64,000 bases of DNA from Burkholderia latens (GTDB lineage: Bacteria; Pseudomonadota; Gammaproteobacteria; Burkholderiales; Burkholderiaceae), in assembly GCF_001718795.1 (NCBI RefSeq), contig NZ_CP013438.1:310001-374000 (forward strand). Reading direction: 5' to 3'. Below the pieces are notes generated by a model. It saw only the letters and a list, made by a program, of their open reading frames with translations. It was not told the origin of the DNA and did no database searches. Position numbers and translations under genes: made by a program. Of this stretch, positions 39,617 through 49,047 are shown one piece after another (position 1 is the first letter of the stretch; every line of letters starts with the position of its first letter).

Positions 39617-40867
39617 ATGCGCGCAGCGCCGCAACCGGAGCACGCCGGCCGAGCACGGCCGCACACCGGCGCCACCGAACCCGACCGCATGGCCGCGTGG
39701 CGGCTCGCGATCTGCCTGTCGCTCGGCAGCGCGATCGCGCTCGGCCTCGCGCGCTTCGCGTATGCGCTGCTCTTGCCGCCGATGAAGGCCGATCTCGGCT
39801 GGACGTTCGCGCAGGCCGGCGCGCTGAACACGGCCAACGCGGCCGGCTACCTGATCGGCGCGGTCGTTTTCCCGCTCCTGTCGCGCCGCTGGCGCAGCGG
39901 CACGCTGCTCGCGTGCGGCTGCGTGCTGACAGCGCTGCTGATGGGCGCATGCGGGTTCACGTCCGCGATGAACGCGCTGCTGGTCGAGCGGCTCGCGACC
40001 GGTGTCGGCAGCGCGCTGATCTTCATCAGTGGCGGCGTGCTGGCCGCGCGGCTCGCGTCCGCGTCGCCGCGCGATGCGGGGCTGCTGCTCGGGCTCTATT
40101 ACGGCGGCACGGGCTGGGGCATCGTCGCGTCGTCGCTGCTCGTGCCGGCAACGCTCGCGCATCGCGCGCACGGCTGGCAGCCAGCGTGGTTCGCGCTCGC
40201 GTTCGCATGCGTGCTGTTTTCGGCGGTGGCCGTGTCGGCCGCGCGCAGGATCGAGCGCGCACATGCGGCGCCGGCCGCACCGCGCGACGGCGCCGCGCCG
40301 GCGGCGAGCGCGAGTCCCGCTCGCTTCGCGCTCGCGCTCGGCGGTTATGGCCTGTTCGGCGTCGGCTATATCGGCTACATGACGTTCATCGTCGCGCTGC
40401 TGCGCGGCGCGGGGATGAGCGCAACGGTCGTGGCCGCTTTCTACGTGATGCTGGGCGTCGCGACCGTCGTATCGGCGCGCTTGTGGTCGGGGTTGCTCGA
40501 CCGGATGCGCGGCGGCCAGGCGCTCGCTGTGCTGAACGCGCTGCTCGGCGTCGCGACACTGATGCCGGCGCTGTTCGTGCATCCGGCGGCCGCGTTCGCG
40601 TCGGGCGTGCTGTTCGGTGCGACGTTTCTTTCGGCAGTCGCGGCGACGACGGCATTCGTGCGCCACAACCTGCCGCCGCAGGGTTGGGCGAAGGGAATCA
40701 GCGCGTTCACGACGATCTTCGCGTTCGGACAGATCGCCGGGCCGGTCGCGATCGGCTGGGTGTCGGACAGCGCGGGGCTTGCACGCGGGCTTGTGTATTC
40801 GGCGCTGACGCTGTTCGCGGGCGCCGCTCTTGCAGCCGGACAGCGTGCGTTGCGCGCACCGGCGTAG
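39617..40867 (+). CDS. MFS transporter, YbfB/YjiJ family
   Basis: 416 aa with about 12 hydrophobic segments. Family pattern at the start: LAICLSLGSAIALGLARFAYALLLPPMKADLGWTFAQAGALNTANAAGYLIGA. A GGAG lies before ATG 39617. An open frame upstream is arginine-rich and not part of the protein. Substrates of this family are poorly known; export is likely. It is divergent from the peptide/M29-like unit and may export its product, an inference from position only. Confidence 0.85.
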   Translation: MRAAPQPEHAGRARPHTGATEPDRMAAWRLAICLSLGSAIALGLARFAYALLLPPMKADLGWTFAQAGALNTANAAGYLIGAVVFPLLSRRWRSGTLLACGCVLTALLMGACGFTSAMNALLVERLATGVGSALIFISGGVLAARLASASPRDAGLLLGLYYGGTGWGIVASSLLVPATLAHRAHGWQPAWFALAFACVLFSAVAVSAARRIERAHAAPAAPRDGAAPAASASPARFALALGGYGLFGVGYIGYMTFIVALLRGAGMSATVVAAFYVMLGVATVVSARLWSGLLDRMRGGQALAVLNALLGVATLMPALFVHPAAAFASGVLFGATFLSAVAATTAFVRHNLPPQGWAKGISAFTTIFAFGQIAGPVAIGWVSDSAGLARGLVYSALTLFAGAALAAGQRALRAPA

Positions 40868-41047
40868 CACGGGCGCCGGCGCGGGCGCGCGTCACGCGAG
40901 CAGGCGCGTGCGCCCGCGATGCATGCGCGCGCTGTGACCGGGTATTGCCGAAACCGCCGCCCTGGCGAATCCGCCGGAAACGGCGCCGTCGTCGCCCGCA
41001 AACGACGATCGCGGCGCGCGCGGCCGGTCCCGCGCGCGTGGCGCCGA

Positions 41048-42100
41048 TTACCGCTCGATCTGCCGGTTCCAGCGCGTATCCCATTGCGCGCGGCGTGCAT
41101 TGATCGCAGTCCAGTCGACCACCGTCACCTTGCGCACCAGATCGTCGACGCTGCCGAGGCTTTGCTGCATCGCCGCCGGCATCTTCGCGAGACGGTTGGT
41201 CGGGATCTGCTTGCCGGCGTCGGCCGCCTTCGTCTGCGCGGGCGCGGACAGCAGGAACTGCGCGAGCCTCTGCGCGAGCTGCGGATCCGGATTGTTCGCG
41301 ACCACGCACAGATCGACGAGCAGCAGCACCGGGCCTTCCTTCGGATTCGCATACGCGACCGGAATGCCCTTGTCCTGCAGATCGCCGACGCCGGTCGGCG
41401 TCAGCGGGAACAGGCCGGCTTCGCCCGTCTGCACCATCTCGGAGATCTTCGCCGAGTTCGGAATGTATTCGACGACGTTCGGCCCGACCGTGCTCGCCCA
41501 CTTGCTGAAGCCCGGCTCGACGTTCTGTTCGTTGCCGCCGAGCAGCCGGTTGATCGCGAGGAAGCCATGCAGCCCGAACGTGCTGCTCGACGCGGACTGG
41601 AACACGACCTTGCCCTTGTATTTCGGATCGGCGAAATCCATCCACGACGTCGGCGGCGCCCAGCCCTTGTCCGCGAACAGCTTCTTGTTGTACGCGATGC
41701 CGGTCATTCCGAGCTGCACGCCTGCGCCGACGTCGTCCTTCATCCGCGCGAACGGGTACAACTCCTTCAGCACCGGCGAATCGTCGAGCTTCTGGCACAC
41801 GCCGAGGCTGACTGCGCGCGCCATCACGCCGTCGTCGAGGAACGCGACGTGGATCTGCGGCTTGTTGCGGTTCGCGAGCAGCTTCGCGAGCACGTCCGAC
41901 GACGTGCCGGGCACGACGACGACCTTCACGTTGTTCGCCTTCTCGAAGTCGGGCAGCACCTGGCTCGTATAGGCCTTTTCCATCGGGCCGCCGTTCATGC
42001 CGATGTAGATCGTCTTCGCTTGCGCGAACGCGGGCGCCGGTGCGCCGACGCCCGCCACGCACAGTGCGGCAGCCGCCGCGATCGTTCCGAGCAGTTTCAT
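41048..42100 (-). CDS. ABC transporter substrate-binding protein, polyamine/opine type
   Basis: 350 aa. Signal peptide (KLLGTIAAAAALCVAGVGAPAPAFAQA). Type II binding fold as in PotD: IYIGMNGGPMEKAYTSQVLPDFEKANNVKV, GMTGIAYNKKLFADKG, FPLTPTGVGDLQDKGIPVAYANPKEGP. AGGAG precedes the ATG, which overlaps the stop of the oxidase gene (ATGA). Last gene of the seven-gene leftward operon; delivers the substrate to the permease pair encoded upstream. Confidence 0.88.
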   Translation of the reverse strand: MKLLGTIAAAAALCVAGVGAPAPAFAQAKTIYIGMNGGPMEKAYTSQVLPDFEKANNVKVVVVPGTSSDVLAKLLANRNKPQIHVAFLDDGVMARAVSLGVCQKLDDSPVLKELYPFARMKDDVGAGVQLGMTGIAYNKKLFADKGWAPPTSWMDFADPKYKGKVVFQSASSSTFGLHGFLAINRLLGGNEQNVEPGFSKWASTVGPNVVEYIPNSAKISEMVQTGEAGLFPLTPTGVGDLQDKGIPVAYANPKEGPVLLLVDLCVVANNPDPQLAQRLAQFLLSAPAQTKAADAGKQIPTNRLAKMPAAMQQSLGSVDDLVRKVTVVDWTAINARRAQWDTRWNRQIER

Positions 42101-43248
42101 CTTTGGGTCTCCTCTTGACGGAAAGGGCCGGTCGGCGTCGCTCGCGGTGCGAAGCGGCCGATCGAGAAAGCATCGAGCGGGGTGGCGGTTTCGCCGGTCG
42201 TGACGAGATCGGCGAGCACGTCGCCGACGCCCGGTGCGAGCAGGAAGCCGCCGCCGGAAAATCCGAACGCATGCAGCAGGTTCGGCGTGGTGCCGCTCGC
42301 GCCGATGACCGGGTTGTGGTCGGGCGTGCAGCCTTCGACGCCGCTCCACGTGCGGATCAGCAATGCGTCGCGCAGCGCGGGCAACAGCGCGCACGCGTCG
42401 CGCATCGCCGCGCGCGTCGTGTCGACCGACGGCTGGCCGAATTCGCCGTCGCCGCGGCCGCGGCCGCCGCCGATCACGCAGTTGCCGCGCGCGACCTGCC
42501 GCGCATACACGCCGCCGCCATACACGCCGAGGTTGTGCGTGATGAACGGCGGCAGCGGTTCGGTCACCCACATGTTCGGGTAGATCGGCTCCATCGGCAC
42601 GGCCTCGCCGAAGCGCCCGGCGATCGTGTTCGCCCACGCGCCGGCCGAGTTGATCAGCCACGTCGCGGTGCATGCACGGCCGCCGGCATCCACATGGAAA
42701 CGCGTGCCGTCGTGCCGGACGTCGTCGACCGGCGTGTGCTCGAACACGTCGGCGCCGGCCGCGCGGGCCGCACGCGCGAATGCGGGCGACACGATGCGCG
42801 GGTTCGCGTGTCCGTCGGTCGCGCACAGCGAGCCGCCGAGCGCCGCACGGCCCAGCCACGGATAGCGGCGGCGGAACGCGTCGCCGCGCATCACCTGCAG
42901 CGGCAGGCCGTGCTCGCCGGCGAGCGTCGCGTACGCGTCGAGCGCGTCGAGGTCGGCGTCGCTGCGCGCGAGACGCAAATGACCGGACACGACGAACTCG
43001 CCGTCGATGCCGATCAGCTCGGGCAGGCGGCTCCAGATGCGCCGCGCGCGCAGCGCGAGCGGCAGCTGTTCGACGGGACGGCCCTGGCAGCGCACGCCAC
43101 CGTAGTTCACGCCGCTTGCCTGCGCGCCGCAATCGCGGCGCTCGAACAGCGCGACGCGCAGCCCGCGTTGCGCGAGCGCGAGCGCGGCGGATGCGCCGAC
43201 AAGCCCGCCGCCGACGATCGCGACATCGTAGTGGCGGCGCTCATTCAT
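42097..43248 (-). CDS. FAD-dependent amino/imino acid oxidoreductase (DAO family), HcnC/OoxB-like subunit
   Basis: 383 aa. FAD motif YDVAIVGGGLVGASAALALAQRGLRVALFER; C-terminal GCTPDHNPVIGASG and AFGFSGGGFLLAPGVGDVLADLV typical of D-amino-acid-oxidase-type enzymes. Next to HcnB-like and 2Fe-2S genes it forms the catalytic subunit of a three-part dehydrogenase such as opine, D-hydroxyproline or proline dehydrogenases. Its stop overlaps the binding-protein start and its start overlaps the previous stop. Confidence 0.88.
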   Translation of the reverse strand: MNERRHYDVAIVGGGLVGASAALALAQRGLRVALFERRDCGAQASGVNYGGVRCQGRPVEQLPLALRARRIWSRLPELIGIDGEFVVSGHLRLARSDADLDALDAYATLAGEHGLPLQVMRGDAFRRRYPWLGRAALGGSLCATDGHANPRIVSPAFARAARAAGADVFEHTPVDDVRHDGTRFHVDAGGRACTATWLINSAGAWANTIAGRFGEAVPMEPIYPNMWVTEPLPPFITHNLGVYGGGVYARQVARGNCVIGGGRGRGDGEFGQPSVDTTRAAMRDACALLPALRDALLIRTWSGVEGCTPDHNPVIGASGTTPNLLHAFGFSGGGFLLAPGVGDVLADLVTTGETATPLDAFSIGRFAPRATPTGPFRQEETQR

Positions 43249-44686
43249 CGCGCGCCTCGTCGGGAATCGCCGCGACGTCGTCGCCCGCGAGCGCAGCCGA
43301 GATCGGGAACGGCTTCACCGGCGGTTGTGCGCGCAACCGGCCGACCTCGGCGAGCGGCCGACCGGTTTCGGCCGCGAGCACGAGCGCGGTTGCGTCGCCG
43401 CACATGCGGCCCTGGCAGCGCCCCATGCCGGCACGCGTGAGCGCTTTCAGCCGGTTCAGTTCGGTTGCTTCGCCGCCGCGAATGCAGCGCCGCAGCGCGC
43501 CGGCGTCGATTTCCTCGCAACGGCACACGATCGTGTCGTCCGGACAGCCTGCGGCGAGCGTGGCCGGCGGCGCGAACGCCGCCTCGAGGCCGACGCGGAA
43601 TGCGCGATGCCGCGCAAGCGTGCGCTCCAGTGCAGCGGCATCGGGCTTGGCCGACAGCTCCGGCGATGGTCGCGGCTTCGCGATCCCCGCGTCGTCGAGC
43701 AGCGCGAGTGCTGCGCGGCGCCCGGATGCCTCGGCCGCGTCCGCGCCGGCGATTCCGGCGCCGTCGCCCGCGACATAGATGCCGCGCACCGACGTGCGGC
43801 CGGCCGAATCGCGTTCCGGCAGCCATGCGCCGTCGAGCGGATCGAAACGGAACCGGCACCCGGCGAGATCGGCGAGCTGCGTTTCGGCGCGCAGCCCGAA
43901 GCCGAGGCCGAGCGCGTCGCATTCGATCAGCCGCGGCGGCGCGTCGTTGGCCGCTGCGCGCCATGCAAGCGCGGTGACGTGCCGCTCGCCGAGCACACGC
44001 TCGAGCGTGACGCCGGTTTCGATCGCGACGCCGTGTGCGCGCAGCCAGCCGATGTAATACAGCCCCTTTGCGAAGGACGACGGCATCCGCAACAGTGCCG
44101 GTGCGGCCGCGGCCTGCCGGCGCAGCGGACTCGTATCGAGCACGGCCGCGACGTGTGCGCCGGCCTTCGCGTACTGATACGCGACGAGATACAGCAGCGG
44201 CCCGGTGCCGGCGAACACGATGCGGCTGCCGATTGCGCAGCCCTGCGACTTCAGCGCGACCTGCGCGCCGCCGAGCGTGTAGACACCGGCGAGCGTCCAC
44301 CCCGGCACCGGCAGCATGCGGTCGGTCGCGCCGCTCGCGACGATCAGATGCGAGAACGGCACGGTCGTCTCGCGGCCGTCCTGCAACGTGTCGACGCGGC
44401 CTGCACCGCACGCCCATGCGAGCGTGTTCGGTCGATAGTCGACGTACGGCAGCAGCGCGGCCATCGTCCGGTGTACGGCATCAGCTTTCGCTGCGTCGAA
44501 GCCGTACAGCGCGCGCTTGCCGCGCGAGAATGCGCCGGCGGCCGGCGGCTGGCGATAGATCTGCCCGCCCCAGCGCGCGTTTTCGTCGATCACGACCGGG
44601 CGCAGCCCCGCGTCGACGAGCGCCTCGGCCGCGCGCACGCCGGCCGGCCCCGCGCCGACGATCACCGGTCGCAGTGCATCGCTCAT
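43241..44686 (-). CDS. FAD/NAD(P)-binding oxidoreductase, HcnB/OoxA-like subunit
   Basis: 481 aa. FAD motif VIVGAGPAGVRAAEALVDAG, WGGQIYRQPPAAG, second motif GIYVAGDGAGIAGADAA. A C-terminal BFD-like [2Fe-2S] segment has four cysteines in VCRCEE... and GRCQGRMC. This is the electron-transfer subunit of HcnABC/opine-oxidase-like complexes. ATG 44686 overlaps the preceding 2Fe-2S gene stop. Confidence 0.88.
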   Translation of the reverse strand: MSDALRPVIVGAGPAGVRAAEALVDAGLRPVVIDENARWGGQIYRQPPAAGAFSRGKRALYGFDAAKADAVHRTMAALLPYVDYRPNTLAWACGAGRVDTLQDGRETTVPFSHLIVASGATDRMLPVPGWTLAGVYTLGGAQVALKSQGCAIGSRIVFAGTGPLLYLVAYQYAKAGAHVAAVLDTSPLRRQAAAAPALLRMPSSFAKGLYYIGWLRAHGVAIETGVTLERVLGERHVTALAWRAAANDAPPRLIECDALGLGFGLRAETQLADLAGCRFRFDPLDGAWLPERDSAGRTSVRGIYVAGDGAGIAGADAAEASGRRAALALLDDAGIAKPRPSPELSAKPDAAALERTLARHRAFRVGLEAAFAPPATLAAGCPDDTIVCRCEEIDAGALRRCIRGGEATELNRLKALTRAGMGRCQGRMCGDATALVLAAETGRPLAEVGRLRAQPPVKPFPISAALAGDDVAAIPDEARDE

Positions 44687-45027
44687 GATGCGTCTCCGGC
44701 TGCGGCGGGCTGCGCATTCGTGAGAATCCGCATGCCCGCGGCGATCGGGGTCGAGCATGCGCGCACGCGCGCACCGGCTTCGGTGCGCACCCAGCAGTCC
44801 TGGCACGCGCCGATCAGGCAGAAGCCCGCGCGCGGCTTGCCGCTGAATTCGCTCACGCGCACACGGCGTTGCGCGACGAGGATCGCGGTAAGCACGGTGT
44901 CGCCGGCGAGTGCGTGTGCAGGCCGGCCGTCGAGCGTGAATGCGACGGCGTCGCGCTCGCGCTCGGCAACGCGCACGAACTGCGCGCCGTCGTCGGCGGC
45001 ATCGGTTGAACGGGATACGGAAGTCAT
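44683..45027 (-). CDS. [2Fe-2S]-binding protein, HcnA-like subunit
   Basis: 114 aa. Cysteines in GFCLIGACQDCW and VRACSTP give a plant-ferredoxin-like (Fer2_4) cluster site. Small subunit of the three-part dehydrogenase. ATG 45027 follows the permease stop by two bases and relies on coupling; TTG 45033 is an alternative start. Confidence 0.85.
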   Translation of the reverse strand: MTSVSRSTDAADDGAQFVRVAERERDAVAFTLDGRPAHALAGDTVLTAILVAQRRVRVSEFSGKPRAGFCLIGACQDCWVRTEAGARVRACSTPIAAGMRILTNAQPAAAGDAS

Positions 45028-45029
45028 CG

Positions 45030-45824
45030 TCAATGTTGGCCGATCAGAATGCGGTTCAGGCCGTACACGCGATCAAGCAGCAGCATCGCGCCGGCCGTGA
45101 TGAAGATGACGAGCGTCGATACCGACGCCATCATCGGATCGATCGATTCGGTCGCGTACATGTACATGCGCACCGGCAGCGCGACCGTTTGCGGCGACGT
45201 GACGAAGATCGACATCGTCAGTTCGTCGAAGCTGTTGATGAACGCGAGCAGCCAGCCCCCGGTAATGCCGGGCACGATCATCGGCAGCGTGATGCGGCGG
45301 AACGTCGTCCACGGATCGGCGCCGAGCGAGCACGCAGCGTGCTCGACGCTGCGGTCGAGCCCCGCGACGGATGCGAGCACGAGCCGCATCACGAACGGCG
45401 TGACGACGATCACGTGCGCGGCCACCAGCCACGCGAACGAGCCGGTCGCGCCGATCAGCGCGAAGAAGCGAAGCAGCGCGATGCCGAGCACGAGACCGGG
45501 GATCACGAGCGGCGACAGCAGCAGCCCGTTCAGGAACGCACGGCCTGGAAACGTCGCGCGGCCGATTGCGAGCCCTGCCGGCAATGCGATCGCGAGCGAC
45601 AGCGTGGCCGATGCGAACGCGAGCTTCACGCTGTTCGCGAACGCGGTGACGAAGTCCGGATAGTCGAGAATCGCGCGGAACCAGCGCAGCGACAGACCGT
45701 GCGTGGGCAGCGTCAGCGTCTCGTCCGGCGTGAACGCGACCAGTACGACGATCGCGAGCGGCGCGAGCACGAACAGGATCACGAGCGTGTGGAACGCGAG
45801 CGCGAAGGGGCCGTTCTTTCTCAT
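45030..45824 (-). CDS. ABC transporter permease, PotC-like
   Basis: 264 aa with six hydrophobic helices. The EAA loop is EHAACSLGADPWTTFRRITLPMIVPGI, which docks the ATPase. Signature TPDETLTLPTHGLSLRWF and the INSFDELTMSIFV segment are typical of spermidine/putrescine/opine permeases. Starts in an ATGA overlap with the partner permease. Confidence 0.88.
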   Translation of the reverse strand: MRKNGPFALAFHTLVILFVLAPLAIVVLVAFTPDETLTLPTHGLSLRWFRAILDYPDFVTAFANSVKLAFASATLSLAIALPAGLAIGRATFPGRAFLNGLLLSPLVIPGLVLGIALLRFFALIGATGSFAWLVAAHVIVVTPFVMRLVLASVAGLDRSVEHAACSLGADPWTTFRRITLPMIVPGITGGWLLAFINSFDELTMSIFVTSPQTVALPVRMYMYATESIDPMMASVSTLVIFITAGAMLLLDRVYGLNRILIGQH

Positions 45825-46780
45825 CGGGAAGCGCCTCCGAGGGTGCGCGCGTAGCGGCGTTCGAGCACGCGGTAGTAGGTGAGCATCACGACCAGGTTCG
45901 CGACGAGCAGCAGCACCGCGATCGTCGCGCCGAGCGGCCAGTTCAGCGAACCGAGGAACTCGTCGTAGACGGTGGTTGCCGCGACCTTGAGGCGCCGGCC
46001 GCCGAGCAGGCCGGGAATCGCGAACGCGCTTGCCGATAGCCCGAACACCATCAGGCTGCCGGACAGCACGCCGGGCATCAGTTGCGGCACGACGATGCGG
46101 CGCAGTGTGGTGAAGGGCGACGCGCCGAGCGACAGCGCCGCATGCTCGGTCTGCGGATCGAGCCGCTGCAATGCGGTCCACACCGGGATCACCATGAACG
46201 GCAGCATCACGTGCACGAGCGCGATCACGATCGCGAACGTCGTGTATTCGAGCTTGTACGGGCCGAGGCCGACGAGCGCGAGCGTCTGGTTCACGAGGCC
46301 GCTCGTGTTCAGCAGCATGCTCCAGCCAAACGCGCGCACGACGACCGACACGAGCAGCGGCGCGAGGATGACGAGCAGGAACAGCGAACGCCACGGATCG
46401 CGCATTTTCGACAGCACGTATGCTTCCGGCGTGCCGATCGCGACGCAGATCGCGGTCGTGAGCGCGGCGATGCCGAACGTGCGCGCGAAGATCGTATGGA
46501 AGTACGATGCGCCGAGCACTTCCGCGTAGTTGCCGAAGTGGAACGCGGCGATCGGGCCGGTGGCCGGATCGTAACGGTAGAACGTCAGCACGAACGTCAT
46601 TGCGAGCGGCACGAGCACGAGCGCGGCGAACAGCGCGAACGCGGGTGCGCACATCAGCCACAGCGGCGCATGCGCGCGCCATGTCGCGCGCAGCGCGCGG
46701 CCGCCGGCCGCACCGCGCGGTGCGGTATCGGACGGCGCGGCTGCGGCTGCGCTCGGCAGCGGGCGGGTCGGCTGTGCCAT
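45821..46780 (-). CDS. ABC transporter permease, PotB-like
   Basis: 319 aa. Six hydrophobic helices after a 45-residue polar start; EAA loop EHAALSLGASPFTTLRRIVVPQLMPGV. Pairs with the PotC-like permease. Directly abuts the ATPase gene. The long N-terminus is common in Burkholderia members of this family. Confidence 0.87.
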   Translation of the reverse strand: MAQPTRPLPSAAAAAPSDTAPRGAAGGRALRATWRAHAPLWLMCAPAFALFAALVLVPLAMTFVLTFYRYDPATGPIAAFHFGNYAEVLGASYFHTIFARTFGIAALTTAICVAIGTPEAYVLSKMRDPWRSLFLLVILAPLLVSVVVRAFGWSMLLNTSGLVNQTLALVGLGPYKLEYTTFAIVIALVHVMLPFMVIPVWTALQRLDPQTEHAALSLGASPFTTLRRIVVPQLMPGVLSGSLMVFGLSASAFAIPGLLGGRRLKVAATTVYDEFLGSLNWPLGATIAVLLLVANLVVMLTYYRVLERRYARTLGGASR

Positions 46781-47863
46781 TCAGGCCTCCCGGCGCATCA
46801 CGCGCACCGCGTCGCTGTGCCAGTCGACGCCGACCGGTGCACCCTCCGCGAGCGGCTCGGCGCCTTCGTTCTGGCAGCACACGAGCACTTCGCCGAGCGC
46901 GCTGTCGACGCGGTACAGCCACTGGCTGCCGAGGAAGAAGCGGCTCGTGACGGTCGCGGCGAAGCGGCCGGCGCCGGGCGCGCACAGCCGCAATTTCTCG
47001 GGACGGATGCAAACCGACACGGCATCGCCGATGCGCACGTCGCGCTCGCGCGCGGGCAAATGCGCGGTGCGCCCCGTTTCCGCGAGATCGTGGCCGAGGT
47101 CGATCCGGATCGCATCGCCGTCGTGCGCGACGATCGTGCCGGGCAGCAGGTTGGCCTTGCCGATGAACTGCGACACGAAAGGGTTCTCCGGGCGTTCGTA
47201 CGCGCGGTATGGCGTATCCGTCTGCGTGATGCGCCCGGCCTCCATCACGACCACGCGATCGCTGATCGACAGCGCTTCCGATTGATCGTGCGTGACCATG
47301 ATCGTCGTCGTGCCGATCTTGCGCTGGATCGCACGCAGTTCGAACTGCATGTCCTCGCGCAGCTTCGCGTCGAGGTTCGACATCGGCTCGTCGAGCAGCA
47401 GCACCGGCGGTTCGATCACGACCGCGCGCGCGATCGCGACGCGCTGCCGCTGGCCGCCGGACAGCTCGCGCGGGTAACGGTGCGCGAGCGCGTCGAGACG
47501 CACGAGCGCAAGCGCGGCGCGGATGCGATCCGCGCGCTCGGCCTTGTCGATGCCGCGCATGTCGAGCCCGAAGCCGACGTTCTCGGCCACGCTCATGTGC
47601 GGAAACAGCGCATAGCTCTGGAACACGATGCCGAGCCCGCGGCGGTTCGGCTTCATGTGCGTGATGTCCCGCCCGTCGAGCGTGACGCGGCCGCGCGTGA
47701 CGTCGACGAAGCCGGCGATCATCTGCAGCGTCGTGGTCTTGCCGCAGCCTGACGGCCCGAGCAGCGACACGAACTCGCCTTGCTCGACCGACAGGTTGAC
47801 GTCCGCGACGGCGGTGAGGTTGCCGAACGATTTCGTCAGATCCGTAAGCGTGAGAAACGACAT
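46781..47863 (-). CDS. ABC transporter ATPase, PotA-like
   Basis: 360 aa. Walker A GPSGCGKTT (36-44), Q-loop FQSYALFPHMSV, signature LSGGQRQR, Walker B VLLLDEP, H-loop VTHDQSEAL, and a C-terminal TOBE-like regulatory domain (about 280-360). First gene of the operon; its promoter lies in the intergenic region shared with the IclR gene. Confidence 0.92.
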   Translation of the reverse strand: MSFLTLTDLTKSFGNLTAVADVNLSVEQGEFVSLLGPSGCGKTTTLQMIAGFVDVTRGRVTLDGRDITHMKPNRRGLGIVFQSYALFPHMSVAENVGFGLDMRGIDKAERADRIRAALALVRLDALAHRYPRELSGGQRQRVAIARAVVIEPPVLLLDEPMSNLDAKLREDMQFELRAIQRKIGTTTIMVTHDQSEALSISDRVVVMEAGRITQTDTPYRAYERPENPFVSQFIGKANLLPGTIVAHDGDAIRIDLGHDLAETGRTAHLPARERDVRIGDAVSVCIRPEKLRLCAPGAGRFAATVTSRFFLGSQWLYRVDSALGEVLVCCQNEGAEPLAEGAPVGVDWHSDAVRVMRREA

Positions 47864-47952
47864 GGGATGCTCCGGGTGTGCGCACCGGATGGCCGGTGCG
47901 TCATTGACGCGGACTCTAGCCAGCCATATTTCGGCGCGTCAATTTGGAATTC

Positions 47953-48135
47953 TGTTCAACGAGAGGAATTTCGGAAAAATTCCGATGAGTGGAACGGATA
48001 CGCGCGCCCGCAAAAAATCGTTCCGTTCAATGAAGCGCGGCCGGGCCGTGAAATCGCACGTCAATCCGGTGCACACCCGGATGCCCGGCGTTTTTCGGCG
48101 GGACGACAATGACGTTTCACGTATTCCATTGAACG
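47953..48135. promoter_or_regulatory. Operator elements between the IclR gene and ABC operon
   Basis: Several related half-sites: TGTTCAAC (47953-47960), CGGAA-N3-TTCCG (47972-47984), CGTTCAATG (48024-48032) and its inverse CATTGAACG (48127-48135). A GGAACG/CGTTCC pair spans 47991-48024. The density of GTTCAA-type sites suggests IclR-family binding controlling both directions. Confidence 0.6.
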
Positions 48136-48156
48136 AAATCATCGAGGAGAACCGGC

Positions 48157-49047
48157 ATGCAGGAATCCCCTTTGCGCGGAACGTCGCGTGGCGCGCGCAT
48201 GCCGCATCCGGACGACGACGCAGCAGCGAACGCAGCCGGCGCGCCGGGCAGCGGCATGCTGCAGCGCGCGTTCGCGATTCTGCGCGCACTGGCCGGCATG
48301 CAGCAGGACGGCGTGCGCGTCACGCACCTCGCGAAGGCGGTCGGCCTGACGCAGGGCACCGCGCACCGGATCCTGCAGTCGCTGATCGCCGAGGGAATGG
48401 TTGAGCAGGACGAGCAATCGAAACTGTATCGACTGAGTGTCGATTTCTTCGCGCTTGCCGCGCTGGCCGGTAATCCGAGCAGCATGCGCACGTTGTGCCG
48501 GCCTGCGCTGCTGCGGCTGTGCGCGAGCCTCGGCGAGACGATCTTCCTGCTCGTGAAGAGCGGCTTCGACGCAGTGTGCCTCGATCTGTGCGAAGGCCCG
48601 TTTCCGATCCGCTCGTTTACCGGCGACATCGGCGGGCGCATCGCGCTCGGCGTCGGGCAGGGCAGCCTCGCGATCCTCGCGTTCCTGCCCGAAGCGGAGC
48701 GCGAGGAAGTGATCCGCTTCAACGTGCCGCGCATTCGCGGCTACGGCGTGCTCGACGAGGTGTACCTGCGCACCGAGATCGAACGCGTGCGGCAACTCGG
48801 CTACGCAGGCCGCAACAGCGGCGTGCTCGACGGGATGGCCGGCGTTGCGGTGCCGATCCTCGATCGCACCGGCTACCCGGTCGGTGCGCTGAGCGTCGGC
48901 ACGCTCGCGTCGCGGCTCGGCGACGACCGGATGCCGATGGTCGTCGAATTGTTGCGCCGCCAGGCCGATGCGATTGGCCCGCGTACGAATCCGTTCGACG
49001 CCGCGCTGCGTCGGCCGATGCACGGGCTCTCCGGGAAAACCGCATAG
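48157..49047 (+). CDS. IclR-family transcriptional regulator
   Basis: 296 aa. Winged helix at about 33-90 (MLQRAFAILRALAGMQQDGVRVTHLAKAVGLTQGTAHRILQSLIAEGMVEQDEQSKLYRL) and an effector domain with GYGVLDEVYLRTEIERVRQLGYA and GMAGVAVPILDRTGYPVGALSVGT. AGGAG before ATG 48157. Divergent from the ABC/dehydrogenase operon, its likely target; it may also act on the porin operon that follows. Confidence 0.9.
   Translation: MQESPLRGTSRGARMPHPDDDAAANAAGAPGSGMLQRAFAILRALAGMQQDGVRVTHLAKAVGLTQGTAHRILQSLIAEGMVEQDEQSKLYRLSVDFFALAALAGNPSSMRTLCRPALLRLCASLGETIFLLVKSGFDAVCLDLCEGPFPIRSFTGDIGGRIALGVGQGSLAILAFLPEAEREEVIRFNVPRIRGYGVLDEVYLRTEIERVRQLGYAGRNSGVLDGMAGVAVPILDRTGYPVGALSVGTLASRLGDDRMPMVVELLRRQADAIGPRTNPFDAALRRPMHGLSGKTA

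Noticed and set aside
39319..41103. 594-codon rightward frame overlapping the MFS gene
   Set aside because: Arginine-rich shadow of the MFS gene; no domain.
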